This document shows, in pieces, positions 18,999 to 27,153 of a stretch of DNA of 64,000 bases. The position numbers and the translations under genes are program-made. A model generated the notes under the pieces. The model saw only the letters and a program-made list of their open reading frames with translations, was not told where the DNA came from and made no database searches. Position 1 is the stretch's first letter, and every line of letters starts with the position of its first letter. The DNA is from Flavobacterium zhairuonense. GTDB taxonomy: Bacteria > Bacteroidota > Bacteroidia > Flavobacteriales > Flavobacteriaceae. The DNA is taken from positions 372,001 through 436,000 of the forward strand of contig NZ_SJSY01000073.1 of assembly GCF_004352915.1 (NCBI RefSeq), written 5' to 3'.

Positions 18999-19234
18999 GG
19001 CAAATAATATTAAAAAATTAGTTGTTAGCAAATATCCAATTACTGTGCCAAAAAAATAATTCCTTACTTTGTTTTTCTTAAGTGGTTGTTTGTTAGTGTG
19101 TTGTGCTTTGTGGTTTTGTTTTTGATTTTGCTTTTGTTAAATAGGCTGTTAAAAAGATTGTGATCAAAAAAAACAAAAGCTATTTTATATGTTATAAATA
19201 ATTGTATTTTAGCAACAACTAAATCTTAACCTAC

Positions 19235-20296
19235 ATGAGAAAATTAATATTATTTTTTAGCTTATTTGTTTTATTGGTATCCTTTAAAGCATTGAAAAAT
19301 AATGATAAAGCACCAGTTGCAGGAGGCTTTGTTTCAATGCAGACCGAAGTTTTATTTCAGGATAAAATTAGTATTCGAGCCATTACAATTGATAATAATA
19401 AAATATGGTACGGTGCCGATAATTCGCGTTTTGGCTGTTTTGATTTAGATAAAAGAGAAAAATTTGAAGATCATATTTATCGCGATACACTTAATTTAGA
19501 ATTTAGAAGCATTGCACAAAATTCAAAAAGTGTTTTTTTATTAAGTGTTGCCAATCCTGCGTTATTGTATCAAATTGACAAAAAGACTAGAAAAGTAAAA
19601 TTAGTTTACAAAGAAGTTAACTCAAAAGTATTTTACGACAGTATGCAATTCTGGAATGAAAAAGAAGGAATCGCGATTGGAGATCCGACAGAAGATACTT
19701 TTTCAATGATTGTTACTCGTGATGGAGGTGAAACTTGGACAAAACTGCTTTCTGACAAGTTGCCAACTAATACACAAGGCGAAGCTGCTTTTGCGGCAAG
19801 CAATACAAATATCATAATTAAAGGAAACGATACATGGCTGGTTTCTGGCGGAAAAAAATCGCGTGTTTTTTATTCTCCAGATAAAGCAAAAACTTGGAAA
19901 GTGGTAGATACTCCAATTATTCAAGGTAAAGAGATGACTGGAATTTTTACTGCCGATTTCTATGATGCAAAACACGGATTTGCGGCAGGAGGTGACTATG
20001 AGTTTCCTGAAAAAAACTCAGACAATAAGATTTGTACTAAAGACGGCGGAAAAACTTGGGAATTGATTGGTCAGAATCAAGGTTTTGGATATGCTTCATG
20101 TGTGCAGTATGTTCCAGGAAGTAATGCAAGAGAACTTGTTTGTGTAGGCGCTTCTGGCATTCAATATTCACAGGATGGTGGTGCGACTTGGAAACAACTT
20201 TCAGATGATTCTAAGCTTTTTACCATTCGATTTGTCAATAAGAATACAGCAATTGCAGCTGGTTACAATAAGTTAATCCGAATTACTTTTATATAA
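19235..20296 (+). CDS. Secreted beta-propeller with Asp-box/YCF48-like repeats
   Basis: A signal peptide (MRKLILFFSLFVLLVSF) is followed by repeats of the Asp-box type: RDGGETWT, KDGGKTWE and QDGGATWK, with a degenerate SPDKAKTWK. These mark BNR/YCF48-like propellers with six or seven blades over about 330 residues. In Bacteroidota such proteins are often labelled oxidoreductase or photosystem stability-like, without proven activity. It is a single gene ending in a strong terminator. Confidence 0.75.
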   Translation: MRKLILFFSLFVLLVSFKALKNNDKAPVAGGFVSMQTEVLFQDKISIRAITIDNNKIWYGADNSRFGCFDLDKREKFEDHIYRDTLNLEFRSIAQNSKSVFLLSVANPALLYQIDKKTRKVKLVYKEVNSKVFYDSMQFWNEKEGIAIGDPTEDTFSMIVTRDGGETWTKLLSDKLPTNTQGEAAFAASNTNIIIKGNDTWLVSGGKKSRVFYSPDKAKTWKVVDTPIIQGKEMTGIFTADFYDAKHGFAAGGDYEFPEKNSDNKICTKDGGKTWELIGQNQGFGYASCVQYVPGSNARELVCVGASGIQYSQDGGATWKQLSDDSKLFTIRFVNKNTAIAAGYNKLIRITFI

Positions 20297-20320
20297 GAAT
20301 CAAAACTCTTTAAAAATAAC

Positions 20321-20366
20321 AAGCCCCCTAAGTAATAAAGTAAGCATTATTATTTAGGGGGCTTGT
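20321..20366. terminator. Bidirectional terminator
   Basis: AAGCCCCCTAA and TTAGGGGGCTT arms form a GC-rich hairpin between convergent genes. Confidence 0.85.
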
Positions 20367-20382
20367 CGCTGTTGTATTGTAT

Positions 20383-20841
20383 TTAATCTTTTGCGGCTTT
20401 ATCTCGATATTGTTTTAATAATTTTCGATTAAAATCGTCTTCAGATTTTTTGAGCTTCAATATTTTTTTTGCTGAAAGTATCTTTTTTAAGTTTGAATTG
20501 TATTTCTCGCGCAAAAGATATAATTCTTTGTCAGTGCTTTCCATTTGCGCAAGCACGATTGCTGCTTCTTTTTCTGAAATTGAATTGATATTGTCATCAT
20601 TCAAGCGTTCCATGTACGCTTTCATTTTTTGATGTCTCAATTCAAATTGCTTGTCATCGTAAGCGTTGTAAATGGGCCAGAATTTTTCAGCTTCTGAAGG
20701 AGTCAGTTCTAACTCGGTTGTTAAAAAAGAAACTTTATAAGCTTTAATCTTTTCGCGTTTTTCATCCATTTTTCCTCCTTGGGCGTAAAATGAAAAGCTT
20801 ATCATGAACAAAATTATCGGTAGTATATTTTTGATCTTCAT
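20383..20841 (-). CDS. Periplasmic CpxP/Spy-like helical protein
   Basis: A signal peptide ending around FYAQGG precedes a highly charged helical protein of about 130 residues. ELELTPSEAEKFWPIYNAYD is an LTPxxAxxF motif like the LTxxQ motif of Spy/CpxP proteins, which bind unfolded proteins or repress envelope stress sensors. It is the third gene of a minus-strand operon after an ECF sigma factor and a membrane protein, spaced 16 bases from the latter. This order suggests an envelope stress circuit; the CpxP-like role is inferred. Confidence 0.75.
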   Translation of the reverse strand: MKIKNILPIILFMISFSFYAQGGKMDEKREKIKAYKVSFLTTELELTPSEAEKFWPIYNAYDDKQFELRHQKMKAYMERLNDDNINSISEKEAAIVLAQMESTDKELYLLREKYNSNLKKILSAKKILKLKKSEDDFNRKLLKQYRDKAAKD

Positions 20842-20857
20842 CTTTTAAGTTTTGTTT

Positions 20858-21277
20858 TTATTCAGAAATTAAGTGTTCGATGTTAGGATTTGATGCTAGA
20901 ATATCTTCAAGAGTTTCATCTTCAATAGCAACATTTTTATTTAGTTTTTGAATGTCTTTCGTATCTAGATTCTGAATCAGATCATATTGATTCAAATTCG
21001 ATTGATAGGATAAATAGGTTTCTAAAGTAGCTTCGTCAAGTTCTTTAGAAGTGTCATTATAATTATTGATAATAGGAATCATTAGTGCGAAAACAATTAC
21101 CGCGGCCGCTGCAATTGAAATCACGTTTTTACGTTTGTAAAACGGTATTACTTTTACTTCAACTTCTTTTTCGTTAATCTGCTGTAAAACTTTTGCCGAT
21201 AAATCATCAAAATAGTGTTCTGGAGTTTTAAATCCAGATTTGATTTTCGGTTCGTTTTCTAATTTAAATGCTTTCAT
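20858..21277 (-). CDS. Single-pass membrane protein, probable anti-sigma factor
   Basis: The protein has a cytoplasmic N-terminus of about 50 residues, one membrane helix (NVISIAAAAVIVFALMIPII, about residues 51-70) and a periplasmic acidic tail. This layout and its position 33 bases after an ECF sigma factor gene fit an anti-sigma factor, though no zinc-binding HxxxCxxC motif is present. It lacks a clear family signature, so the role is by context only. Confidence 0.65.
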   Translation of the reverse strand: MKAFKLENEPKIKSGFKTPEHYFDDLSAKVLQQINEKEVEVKVIPFYKRKNVISIAAAAVIVFALMIPIINNYNDTSKELDEATLETYLSYQSNLNQYDLIQNLDTKDIQKLNKNVAIEDETLEDILASNPNIEHLISE

Positions 21278-21310
21278 AATGTCTATAAGATAGTTTTTTT
21301 TACAAAAGGT

Positions 21311-21853
21311 TTAATTTGATGTAACATATAATTCAATTTTTTTTACCGCATGATGATAAGATGCTTTCAAAGCGCCCACCGAAGTTCCTAAAATTTCAGC
21401 AATTTCTTCATACTTTAATTCTTCAAAATATTTCATTTTAAAAACCAATTGTTGTTTTTCGGGTAAAGTGACAATGGCTTTTTGGAGCTTGATTTGAATT
21501 TCATCTCCATCGAAATAAACATCCGATTTTAGATTTTCGATAGTTTTTGTTTGTAAAGCTTCAGATGTCAGGCCACTTAATTTTGCTTTTTGATTTAAAA
21601 ATGTCAAAGCTTCATTAGTTGCAATGCGATACATCCATGAAAAAAGCTTGCTTTCGCCTTTAAAATTTTTTAGATGTTGAAAAACTTTTACAAAAGTATT
21701 CTGTAAAACATCATCTGTATCATCATGATCCAAAACAATGTTTCGGATATGAGAATACAGTGGTTTTTGATAATCAGACAAGAGTTTTTGAAACGCTACG
21801 TTTTGCGTTTTCGGATTTAATAATTGTTGTATAAATTCCTTCTCGTCTGTCAA
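21311..21853 (-). CDS. ECF-type RNA polymerase sigma factor
   Basis: At 180 residues it has sigma region 2 (DDTDDVLQNTFVKVFQHLKNFKGESKLFSWMYRIATNEALTFL, in parts, about residues 42-90) and region 4 (LPEKQQLVFKMKYFEELKYEEIAEILGTSVGALKASYHHAVKKI, about 133-175) with a helix-turn-helix. The absence of regions 1 and 3 marks an extracytoplasmic-function factor. It heads a three-gene operon with a membrane protein and a periplasmic protein. Confidence 0.93.
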   Translation of the reverse strand: MTDEKEFIQQLLNPKTQNVAFQKLLSDYQKPLYSHIRNIVLDHDDTDDVLQNTFVKVFQHLKNFKGESKLFSWMYRIATNEALTFLNQKAKLSGLTSEALQTKTIENLKSDVYFDGDEIQIKLQKAIVTLPEKQQLVFKMKYFEELKYEEIAEILGTSVGALKASYHHAVKKIELYVTSN

Positions 21854-21911
21854 ACTTCTTCATTTATCCTATTAGAATGAATTTTAAGCTAAAGGTTTAA
21901 TGTCCTTTGTT

Positions 21912-23129
21912 TTAGAACTCATCTTCTTCTGGTGTCGTTGTAGGTGTAGTAGGTTTTGGCGCTGCAGGTTTTGGTTTTGCTGGTTTTTTCACAACAGGCG
22001 CTGTTGTTGCTGGGCTTGCAACTGCAGGATCTGTAGTTGTCGTATTTGCTGCCGATGGATCTGTTTGAGTATTATATGGGTCAGAAACTGGAGCTGTCAC
22101 AGGAACAACTTTTGGTTTTGTTGGGAAATAAATTTCAGTAAGTAATTTAGATGGGCTTTTGGTGTCTAATTTGCTTACAGTCAATACTTCCAAATGTGAC
22201 CAGCTTAAATCTGGTACGATTTTTTGATTGTTGATGTATGCCGTGCTTTTGCCGATAGCTTCAGCTGTATGCGAATAATCACCAGTCAAAGTTGTTTTTA
22301 CAGCTTCAAATCCGTTTAATTTGCCGGATAAAATATCGCTTCCAGAACTGATTGAAATTTCTTTATTTATTGGCAAACAAATCGAAATTTTTGCCAATCC
22401 AGTTGTAGTGTCATAAGTATGATAAATAATAAAAGGTTTTCCAGTAGCTTGTAAAGCATTAGTTTCGCTAAAGCGAATAAGCTTCGGAATTACAATTCTT
22501 GCATTTTTGGTTACTTTGGCAATTTCACTTGTAAAAGTTTGTTTGATATATGGTGTTTCTGTTTTTTGAACCACACCGTCAACTTTTATATTGTATGTTT
22601 TAGTTTCGTAATCAAGATTTTTGTCAATATTTGCTAAACTCTTTTCGTAAATGGTTCCAATAACTTTATCTGAACCTCCATTTAATGCGGTGTATATTTT
22701 AAACAAAAAGCTCATTGTTCCTTTTGCTTTCCAAGTAACTTTTGTTTTTCCTGCCAAAGTATCTTTGAAAGTCCAATTCACATCAGCTTCTGTGCCGTCA
22801 TATTTCATTTTTTGTTGAATGCTTTCGCCGTCTTTTGTTTTTAGGGTAATTGCATTTCCAGCACCTTCTGATCCTGTCCAGTAAAATGAAGCTCCATTTC
22901 CGGCCGTTTTGTTTGGGAAAGTGAAATTTAATGAAGGATCTTCAACCGCCCAAGATTCAAAATCTTCATAATTTCTAAAATCATTGATGTAGTTATAAAC
23001 TGTGGCTTTTGGTGAATTGATCACTTTGCTTCTTTCTACAGAAAAAATACCTTTTTGAGTAGCAACAAAAACAGTAAGAGCAACTAAGCTTAATAATGAT
23101 AAAAGAAATAAATATTTTAGAATCTTCAT
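21912..23129 (-). CDS. SRPBCC (START-like) and GyrI-like two-domain protein with Pro-rich tail
   Basis: An N-terminal membrane anchor (YLFLLSLLSLVALTVFVATQ) is followed by a SRPBCC/polyketide cyclase-like domain (VERSKVINSPKATVYNYINDFRNYEDFESW). The second domain (about residues 190-340) resembles AraC effector-binding/GyrI-like domains (GKPFIIYHTYDTTTGLAKISICLPI). The last 60 residues are Pro/Thr/Lys/Ala rich with repeats of PAKPKP and TTPTTTP. Both domains bind hydrophobic or small ligands; the ligand is unknown. The gene is co-oriented with the sigma factor operon but separated by 58 bases. Confidence 0.75.
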   Translation of the reverse strand: MKILKYLFLLSLLSLVALTVFVATQKGIFSVERSKVINSPKATVYNYINDFRNYEDFESWAVEDPSLNFTFPNKTAGNGASFYWTGSEGAGNAITLKTKDGESIQQKMKYDGTEADVNWTFKDTLAGKTKVTWKAKGTMSFLFKIYTALNGGSDKVIGTIYEKSLANIDKNLDYETKTYNIKVDGVVQKTETPYIKQTFTSEIAKVTKNARIVIPKLIRFSETNALQATGKPFIIYHTYDTTTGLAKISICLPINKEISISSGSDILSGKLNGFEAVKTTLTGDYSHTAEAIGKSTAYINNQKIVPDLSWSHLEVLTVSKLDTKSPSKLLTEIYFPTKPKVVPVTAPVSDPYNTQTDPSAANTTTTDPAVASPATTAPVVKKPAKPKPAAPKPTTPTTTPEEDEF

Positions 23130-23318
23130 TTGGGTAGATTGTTTGGTGTCGTAAAGTTATAAATTTTTATTACTAGTCACACTAAAAATAGCATTGCGAT
23201 AAAAGTACACTTTATAAATTATTTTGATCAAAAAAATATTCAAATTAAACGTTTTTGAAAGCGTTTAATTATAATTTTTGAAATTTATTTTAAGAAAGCA
23301 AAAAACTGGATTCGATAC

Positions 23319-23528
23319 TTATCTTTTGAAAAAGATTTTGATCACAAATAAAAGAGCAATGAAAAGTAAAAATACAAGCAAAACTTTGTAATTTCCTTTG
23401 TAGAATATTTTATGAAGCGCCAGATCTTTTCGATATGCAAATATCATAACGATTACAAAAGCAATAAAAAAGCAGACTCCGAATATTATTTGTCCTTGAC
23501 TAAACATAGTTAAAATTATTTTTGGCAA
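23319..23528 (-). CDS. Small two-helix membrane protein, 69 aa
   Basis: Two hydrophobic segments (IIFGVCFFIAFVIVMIFAY and KVLLVFLLFIALLFVIKIFF) are joined by a short basic loop (RKDLALHKIFYKGNY). A second Met at residue 8 (MFSQGQ, base 23507) may be the true start. No family name is known to me. Frame and hydrophobic pattern look genuinely coding. Confidence 0.65.
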   Translation of the reverse strand: MPKIILTMFSQGQIIFGVCFFIAFVIVMIFAYRKDLALHKIFYKGNYKVLLVFLLFIALLFVIKIFFKR

Positions 23529-23588
23529 ATTTAGAGAATTGTATACGAATTGTTGCTAATTTGCCAATTCATTTAATCAATTAAAAAC

Positions 23589-23969
23589 ATGAAGAAACAA
23601 CTGGATGCAGTAACTGAATTTCACACTGCTTTTAAAATAGGTCACAGTCAGTCACCAATTGCTGATTTGGGAGCAACAAAAAAGTTGCTTCGTTATAATT
23701 TGATGAAAGAAGAAAACGAAGAATATCTTGAAGCAGTTCAAAATAATGATATTGTCGAAATTGCCGATGCACTTGGTGATATGATGTACATTTTGTGTGG
23801 GACTATTATCGAGCACGGACTTCAGGATAAAATTGAAGCGGTTTTTGATGAGATTCAGCGCAGTAATATGAGTAAACTTGGCGAAGACGGTCAGCCTATC
23901 TATCGTGAGGACGGAAAAGTAATGAAAGGCCCGAATTACTTCAAGCCAGATTTTTCGAAGTTATTATAA
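23589..23969 (+). CDS. MazG-like / all-alpha NTP pyrophosphohydrolase
   Basis: The 126-residue protein has the MazG-type metal site EENEEYLEA (about residues 40-49) followed by EIADALGDMMYI (about 57-68), the ExxE-x12-ExxD pattern of all-alpha NTP pyrophosphohydrolases. Such enzymes cleave nucleoside triphosphates or phosphoribosyl-ATP to monophosphate and pyrophosphate. The C-terminal EDGQPIYREDGKVMKGPNYFKPD is typical of phage- and bacteria-borne phosphoribosyl-ATP diphosphohydrolase-like proteins. Substrate not determined. Confidence 0.85.
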   Translation: MKKQLDAVTEFHTAFKIGHSQSPIADLGATKKLLRYNLMKEENEEYLEAVQNNDIVEIADALGDMMYILCGTIIEHGLQDKIEAVFDEIQRSNMSKLGEDGQPIYREDGKVMKGPNYFKPDFSKLL

Positions 23970-24094
23970 AATAAAATCTTTAGCTCAAATATTTAAACAC
24001 ATAGAATCATAGTTTTTGATGCGCTTAAAAAGAGGGCGTTTCACTTGTGTTAATGCACATAGCTATATGTTAGCGGCAAGTTTACTCAGGTATT

Positions 24095-24436
24095 ATGAAT
24101 AAAGTAACTAAATTATTAATTAGAATTTTAACAGTAGTTTTTATACTTGGCTTTATGGTTTGTCAAGGTTTGCGTTTAATGGATATTGAAGATCGTTATG
24201 GAGATTTGCAAGATGTTTATTACGATTCTGAATCTGGAGATATTTTAATTAACAACTTGAATAAAAAAACTGGAAAAATTTTATTGGAAAACAATCGTGT
24301 ATTTGTAGTTGATAACGACAAAAAGTTTGAACTTGAAGAGTGGCTTGGTCCAAATTCACATTGGAAATGTAATCTTAACGTTTATGGAAAAGATTCGAAA
24401 AGCAATACAAAAGTCCATATAGAATATGAATATTAA
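24095..24436 (+). CDS. Unrecognised 113-aa membrane-anchored protein in a cassette-like setting
   Basis: An N-terminal hydrophobic helix (LLIRILTVVFILGFMVCQGL, about residues 7-26) anchors a small beta-rich domain of about 85 residues (DVYYDSESGDILINNLN, RVFVVDNDKKFELEEW). VMVCQ-like sequence around Cys23 is not a convincing lipobox. The gene has almost no 5' leader after the left GTTAGCGG core and is followed directly by an attC-like structure. I know no homologue; function unknown. Confidence 0.65.
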   Translation: MNKVTKLLIRILTVVFILGFMVCQGLRLMDIEDRYGDLQDVYYDSESGDILINNLNKKTGKILLENNRVFVVDNDKKFELEEWLGPNSHWKCNLNVYGKDSKSNTKVHIEYEY

Positions 24437-24443
24437 AAACCTG

Positions 24444-24577
24444 CCACTAACAGCCATTTGGCACGATTGGGGTTTTATGCTGAATTTAAAGATAGTTTTG
24501 TACTTGGGAAATTTGTGCATATTGGAAAAATCTCGCATCTTTATCTCCCAACCTCGCCAAGCGTCAGAACGTTAGAA
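24444..24577 (+). other. attC-like recombination site
   Basis: Arranged as in integron attC sites: CACTAAC (24445-24451), a 5-6 base spacer, TTTGGC (24457-24462), a central region of about 90 bases, GCCAAGC (24556-24562), a spacer, and GTTAGAA (24571-24577). CTAAC/GTTAG and TTGGC/GCCAA are complementary pairs, and ATTGGGG/CTCCCAA extends the imperfect stem inward. The total of 134 bases is within the attC size range. The cores deviate from RYYYAAC/GTTRRRY at some positions. Confidence 0.5.
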
Positions 24578-24658
24578 ACTTGTTTCTTTTTTAATATTCT
24601 TGAGGTATATTGTATCTATGTTTCTATGTGTTTAAATTTAGGCAACTGCTATAAAAAT

Positions 24659-24697
24659 TAAAAACCCGATAAATTTTAAATCTATCGGGTTTCTTTT
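24659..24697 (-). terminator. Terminator after ilvE
   Basis: AAAACCCGATA and TATCGGGTTT arms flank AATTTTAAATC and end in T or A tracts, 16 bases below the ilvE stop. Confidence 0.8.
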
Positions 24698-24712
24698 TAT
24701 TGCGGTTTTGGA

Positions 24713-25783
24713 TTATTGTACTTTAACTGTCCATCCATAAGTGTCTTCAGAAAGTTTGTTTTGAAGACTCGTTAATTTTTCTTTCAAGAAAGAAGCATAT
24801 GAATTCTCAATAGGAGCCATTTCATAATATTCATCTTTATAAGAGAATCCTTTGATAACGCTGATTACTGCAGCTGTTCCAGCTCCAAAAATTTCTTTTA
24901 AAGATCCGTTTTTAGCAGCTTCAACTAATTCAGAAACAATAACAGGACGAACTTCTACATTAAGACCTTCTTTTTCAGCCATTGCGATCAAACTTTTTCT
25001 AGTTACACCATCTAAAATTCTTTCGCTTGTTGGAGCTGTCAATAGTGTATCGTTAATTCTGAAGAAAACGTTCATTGTTCCCGCTTCTTCTAATTTTGTG
25101 TGGGTTGCATCATCAGTCCAAATAACTTGTTGGAAACCATCTTTGTTTGCCAAGTTAGTTGGGTAGAATTGAGCGGCATAGTTTCCGGCAGCTTTTGCAG
25201 CTCCGATACCACCATTTGCAGCTCTACTGTAATGTTCAGCAATGATCACTTTTACTTCACCTCCGTAATATGCTTTTGCAGGAGAAAGTAAAATCATGAA
25301 TTTATATTCGTCAGAAGGATTTGCGATAACTCCAGGCCCTGTAGCAATCATAAAAGGACGGATGTACATACTTGCTCCGTTTCCTCTCTGAATCCATTCT
25401 TGGTCGATTTTCAATAATTCATTTAAACCTTCCATGAAAATATCTTCTGGAACTTCTGGCATTGCCATACGAACTGCAGAATTGTTGAAACGTTTGTAGT
25501 TTTCATCAGGTCTGAACAACCAAACATCATTATTTTCATCTTTGTAAGCTTTCATTCCTTCAAAAATAGCTTGACCATAATGAAAGACTTTTGATGAAGG
25601 ATCCATTAAAATTGGCGCATAAGGCTTAATGACCGGAGTCTGCCATTGTCCATTTTTGTAATCACATTCAAATAAATGGTCTGTAAATACAGCACCAAAG
25701 CTTAAGTTTTCAAAGTCTACAGAGCTTATCTTAGAAGAAGTAGCTTTTCTGATTTCAATTTTGCTTGTTTGAGTTGTACTCAT
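24713..25783 (-). CDS. ilvE: Branched-chain amino acid aminotransferase
   Basis: At 356 residues it matches the longer eukaryote-like BCAT II group. Landmarks are FHYGQAIFEGMKAY (about 66-79), SKVF and the PLP-Lys region GAAKAAGNYAAQF (about 196-208), then EAGTMNVFF and TSERILDGVTRKS. It transfers the amino group of Leu, Ile or Val to 2-oxoglutarate with PLP. Single gene; no other ilv genes nearby. The 310-base spacer upstream (25784-26093) shows no gene or clear motif. Confidence 0.93.
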   Translation of the reverse strand: MSTTQTSKIEIRKATSSKISSVDFENLSFGAVFTDHLFECDYKNGQWQTPVIKPYAPILMDPSSKVFHYGQAIFEGMKAYKDENNDVWLFRPDENYKRFNNSAVRMAMPEVPEDIFMEGLNELLKIDQEWIQRGNGASMYIRPFMIATGPGVIANPSDEYKFMILLSPAKAYYGGEVKVIIAEHYSRAANGGIGAAKAAGNYAAQFYPTNLANKDGFQQVIWTDDATHTKLEEAGTMNVFFRINDTLLTAPTSERILDGVTRKSLIAMAEKEGLNVEVRPVIVSELVEAAKNGSLKEIFGAGTAAVISVIKGFSYKDEYYEMAPIENSYASFLKEKLTSLQNKLSEDTYGWTVKVQ

Positions 25784-26093
25784 AATTATGTAAAGTTTTA
25801 TCGAATTGAATTCTTAACAGATGAATTTATAACGTAGTGATCTGCTGAAGAATAGTTTTTTGTTGAATGCAAAATTACGGAAAAATATGTAATTTCCTTG
25901 GTAAAACCGCATTAATTCCTGTGTTTGACTGAGATTTATTTATCTTATAATAAACCTAAAATTTTAAGTAAGTTTTATAAAGAATTTATGAAAAAACTGC
26001 GGTTTTTTAAGGCTTTACGCATTAGATTTGATTAAATTTGAGGATTAAAACAGACTGAAAATCAGTAAAAGACCATTATAAAATTCGAAAATC

Positions 26094-26759
26094 GTGAAAA
26101 GAGAAATAATTAAAACGCTAGATGGCTCAACGACAATTCATTTGGAAGAATGGAACGAAAGTTATCATTCAAAACATGGTGCAATACAGGAGGCCAAACA
26201 TGTTTTTATTAAAAATGGACTTTCCTTATTTGAAAATAATCCAGTAACGATTTTAGAAATTGGTTTTGGAACTGGTTTGAATGCTTTTATTACTTTTTTG
26301 GAATCAGAAAGAAAACGACAGACTATTGATTATGTTGGAGTAGAGGCGTATCCGGTAAATGCTGAGGAGGTTTTAGCGATGAATTATGTTGCCGAATTAG
26401 AAGCATTGGAATTTGACAACATTTTTGAGAAAATGCATAAAAGTGAATGGAACGAGAAAAGCGAACTTAGCCGCACGTTCTCGTTAACCAAAAGGAAACA
26501 ATTTTTTGATGAAATCGACGATTTTGAAACTTTTGATTTGATTTACTTTGATGCCTTCGGATATCGGGTGCAGCCTGAGTTATGGAGCGAGGAAATTTTT
26601 CAAAAAATGTACAATAGTTTAAAGCCAAAAGGCGTTTTAGTTACGTACGCAGCCCGCGGAGTTGTTAAAAGAAATATGATTTCGGTTGGGTTTACTGTCG
26701 AAAAATTGGCTGGTCCTCCAGGAAAACGAGAAATGTTTCGCGCTTTTAAAAACGTTTAA
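26094..26759 (+). CDS. mnmD: tRNA 5-aminomethyl-2-thiouridine methyltransferase-type protein (MnmD)
   Basis: The gene starts with GTG. The stand-alone DUF752-type Rossmann methyltransferase has the SAM loop ILEIGFGTGLNAF (about residues 54-66), DYVGVEAYPVN and the DLIYFDAFGYRVQPELWSEEIF motif, then YAARGVVKRN and GPPGKREMFRA, which are signatures of the methyltransferase half of MnmC. It completes mnm5s2U at the tRNA wobble position. The oxidase half (MnmC1) is absent, as usual outside Gammaproteobacteria. Confidence 0.88.
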   Translation: MKREIIKTLDGSTTIHLEEWNESYHSKHGAIQEAKHVFIKNGLSLFENNPVTILEIGFGTGLNAFITFLESERKRQTIDYVGVEAYPVNAEEVLAMNYVAELEALEFDNIFEKMHKSEWNEKSELSRTFSLTKRKQFFDEIDDFETFDLIYFDAFGYRVQPELWSEEIFQKMYNSLKPKGVLVTYAARGVVKRNMISVGFTVEKLAGPPGKREMFRAFKNV

Positions 26760-26924
26760 GCTAGTTGTTTAGAATTGTTCTAGATTGAAGTATATGTTTT
26801 AAGAAAACGTATTCGTTGCTAAAGTTTTTAAAAAAAATAGTTAAAAAGAGTCGTTATAAAGGTTATTTGTTTAAATTTGGTGCGAGTTTAAAAAATTAGA
26901 TAACCCCAAAAATCTTATTTTATT

Positions 26925-27122
26925 ATGTCAAAAATGATGTTTGATTACACGAAATCAATACTTGAGAGAGTAAGTTTCGATCCGGTACTTTTCTGCAAAG
27001 AGCTAGAAAAAGCTATCAAAACACTGTTACCTTACGAAATGGAACAATTACAAGAATGGTTGTTAAGTTTTGTAATCGAGAAACCAGAATTAAAACAAAG
27101 TCTACTACTGATAAAAGTATAA
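26925..27122 (+). CDS. Small conserved-looking helical protein, 65 aa
   Basis: The protein is a compact amphipathic helical chain (DYTKSILERVSFDPVLFCKELEKA, split around residues 7-30; LPYEMEQLQEWLLSF). A -7-like TAAATTTG lies at 26872-26879 and a strong terminator follows the stop, so it appears to be a single-gene unit. I recall similar short proteins in other flavobacteria but no function. Confidence 0.7.
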   Translation: MSKMMFDYTKSILERVSFDPVLFCKELEKAIKTLLPYEMEQLQEWLLSFVIEKPELKQSLLLIKV

Positions 27123-27123
27123 A

Positions 27124-27153
27124 AGAAAAGGAGCCAAATTGGCTCCTTTTTTA
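27124..27153. terminator. Bidirectional terminator between small protein gene and oxyR
   Basis: AAAAGGAGCCAA and TTGGCTCCTTTT arms meet with almost no loop bases and end in T6. Confidence 0.85.

Larger units (their letters stand above)
24069..24577 (+). mobile_element. Candidate integron-like gene cassette
   Basis: A single small gene starts 19 bases after GTTAGCGG (24069-24076) and is followed 7 bases past its stop by GCCACTAAC (24443-24451). GTTAGCGGCAAGTTT on the left is the inverse of AAACCTGCCACTAAC on the right at 13 of 15 positions, as expected for an R'/R'' pair formed when a cassette circularises. A second core, GTTAG, ends the right side at 24571. No integrase gene is in the window. 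The assignment rests on geometry and is an inference. Confidence 0.55.
23993..24637. repeat. Inverted CACATAGAAACATAG repeats flanking the cassette-like gene
   Basis: TTTAAACACATAGAATCATAG lies at about 23991-24012, and its inverse CTATGTTTCTATGTGTTTAAA lies at about 24614-24635, one base different. They bracket the cassette-like unit. Just inside the left copy is CACTTGTGTTAATGCACATAG, which I associate with the same dispersed flavobacterial repeat. Confidence 0.6.

Noticed and set aside
24458..24661. Reading frame of 67 codons after the cassette gene
   Set aside because: It covers the attC-like structure and the following repeat; its product has no recognisable domain and the sequence pattern is that of an imperfect hairpin.
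24000..24700. Complete integron
   Set aside because: No tyrosine-recombinase integrase gene or attI is visible anywhere in the window; only a single cassette-like unit can be supported.
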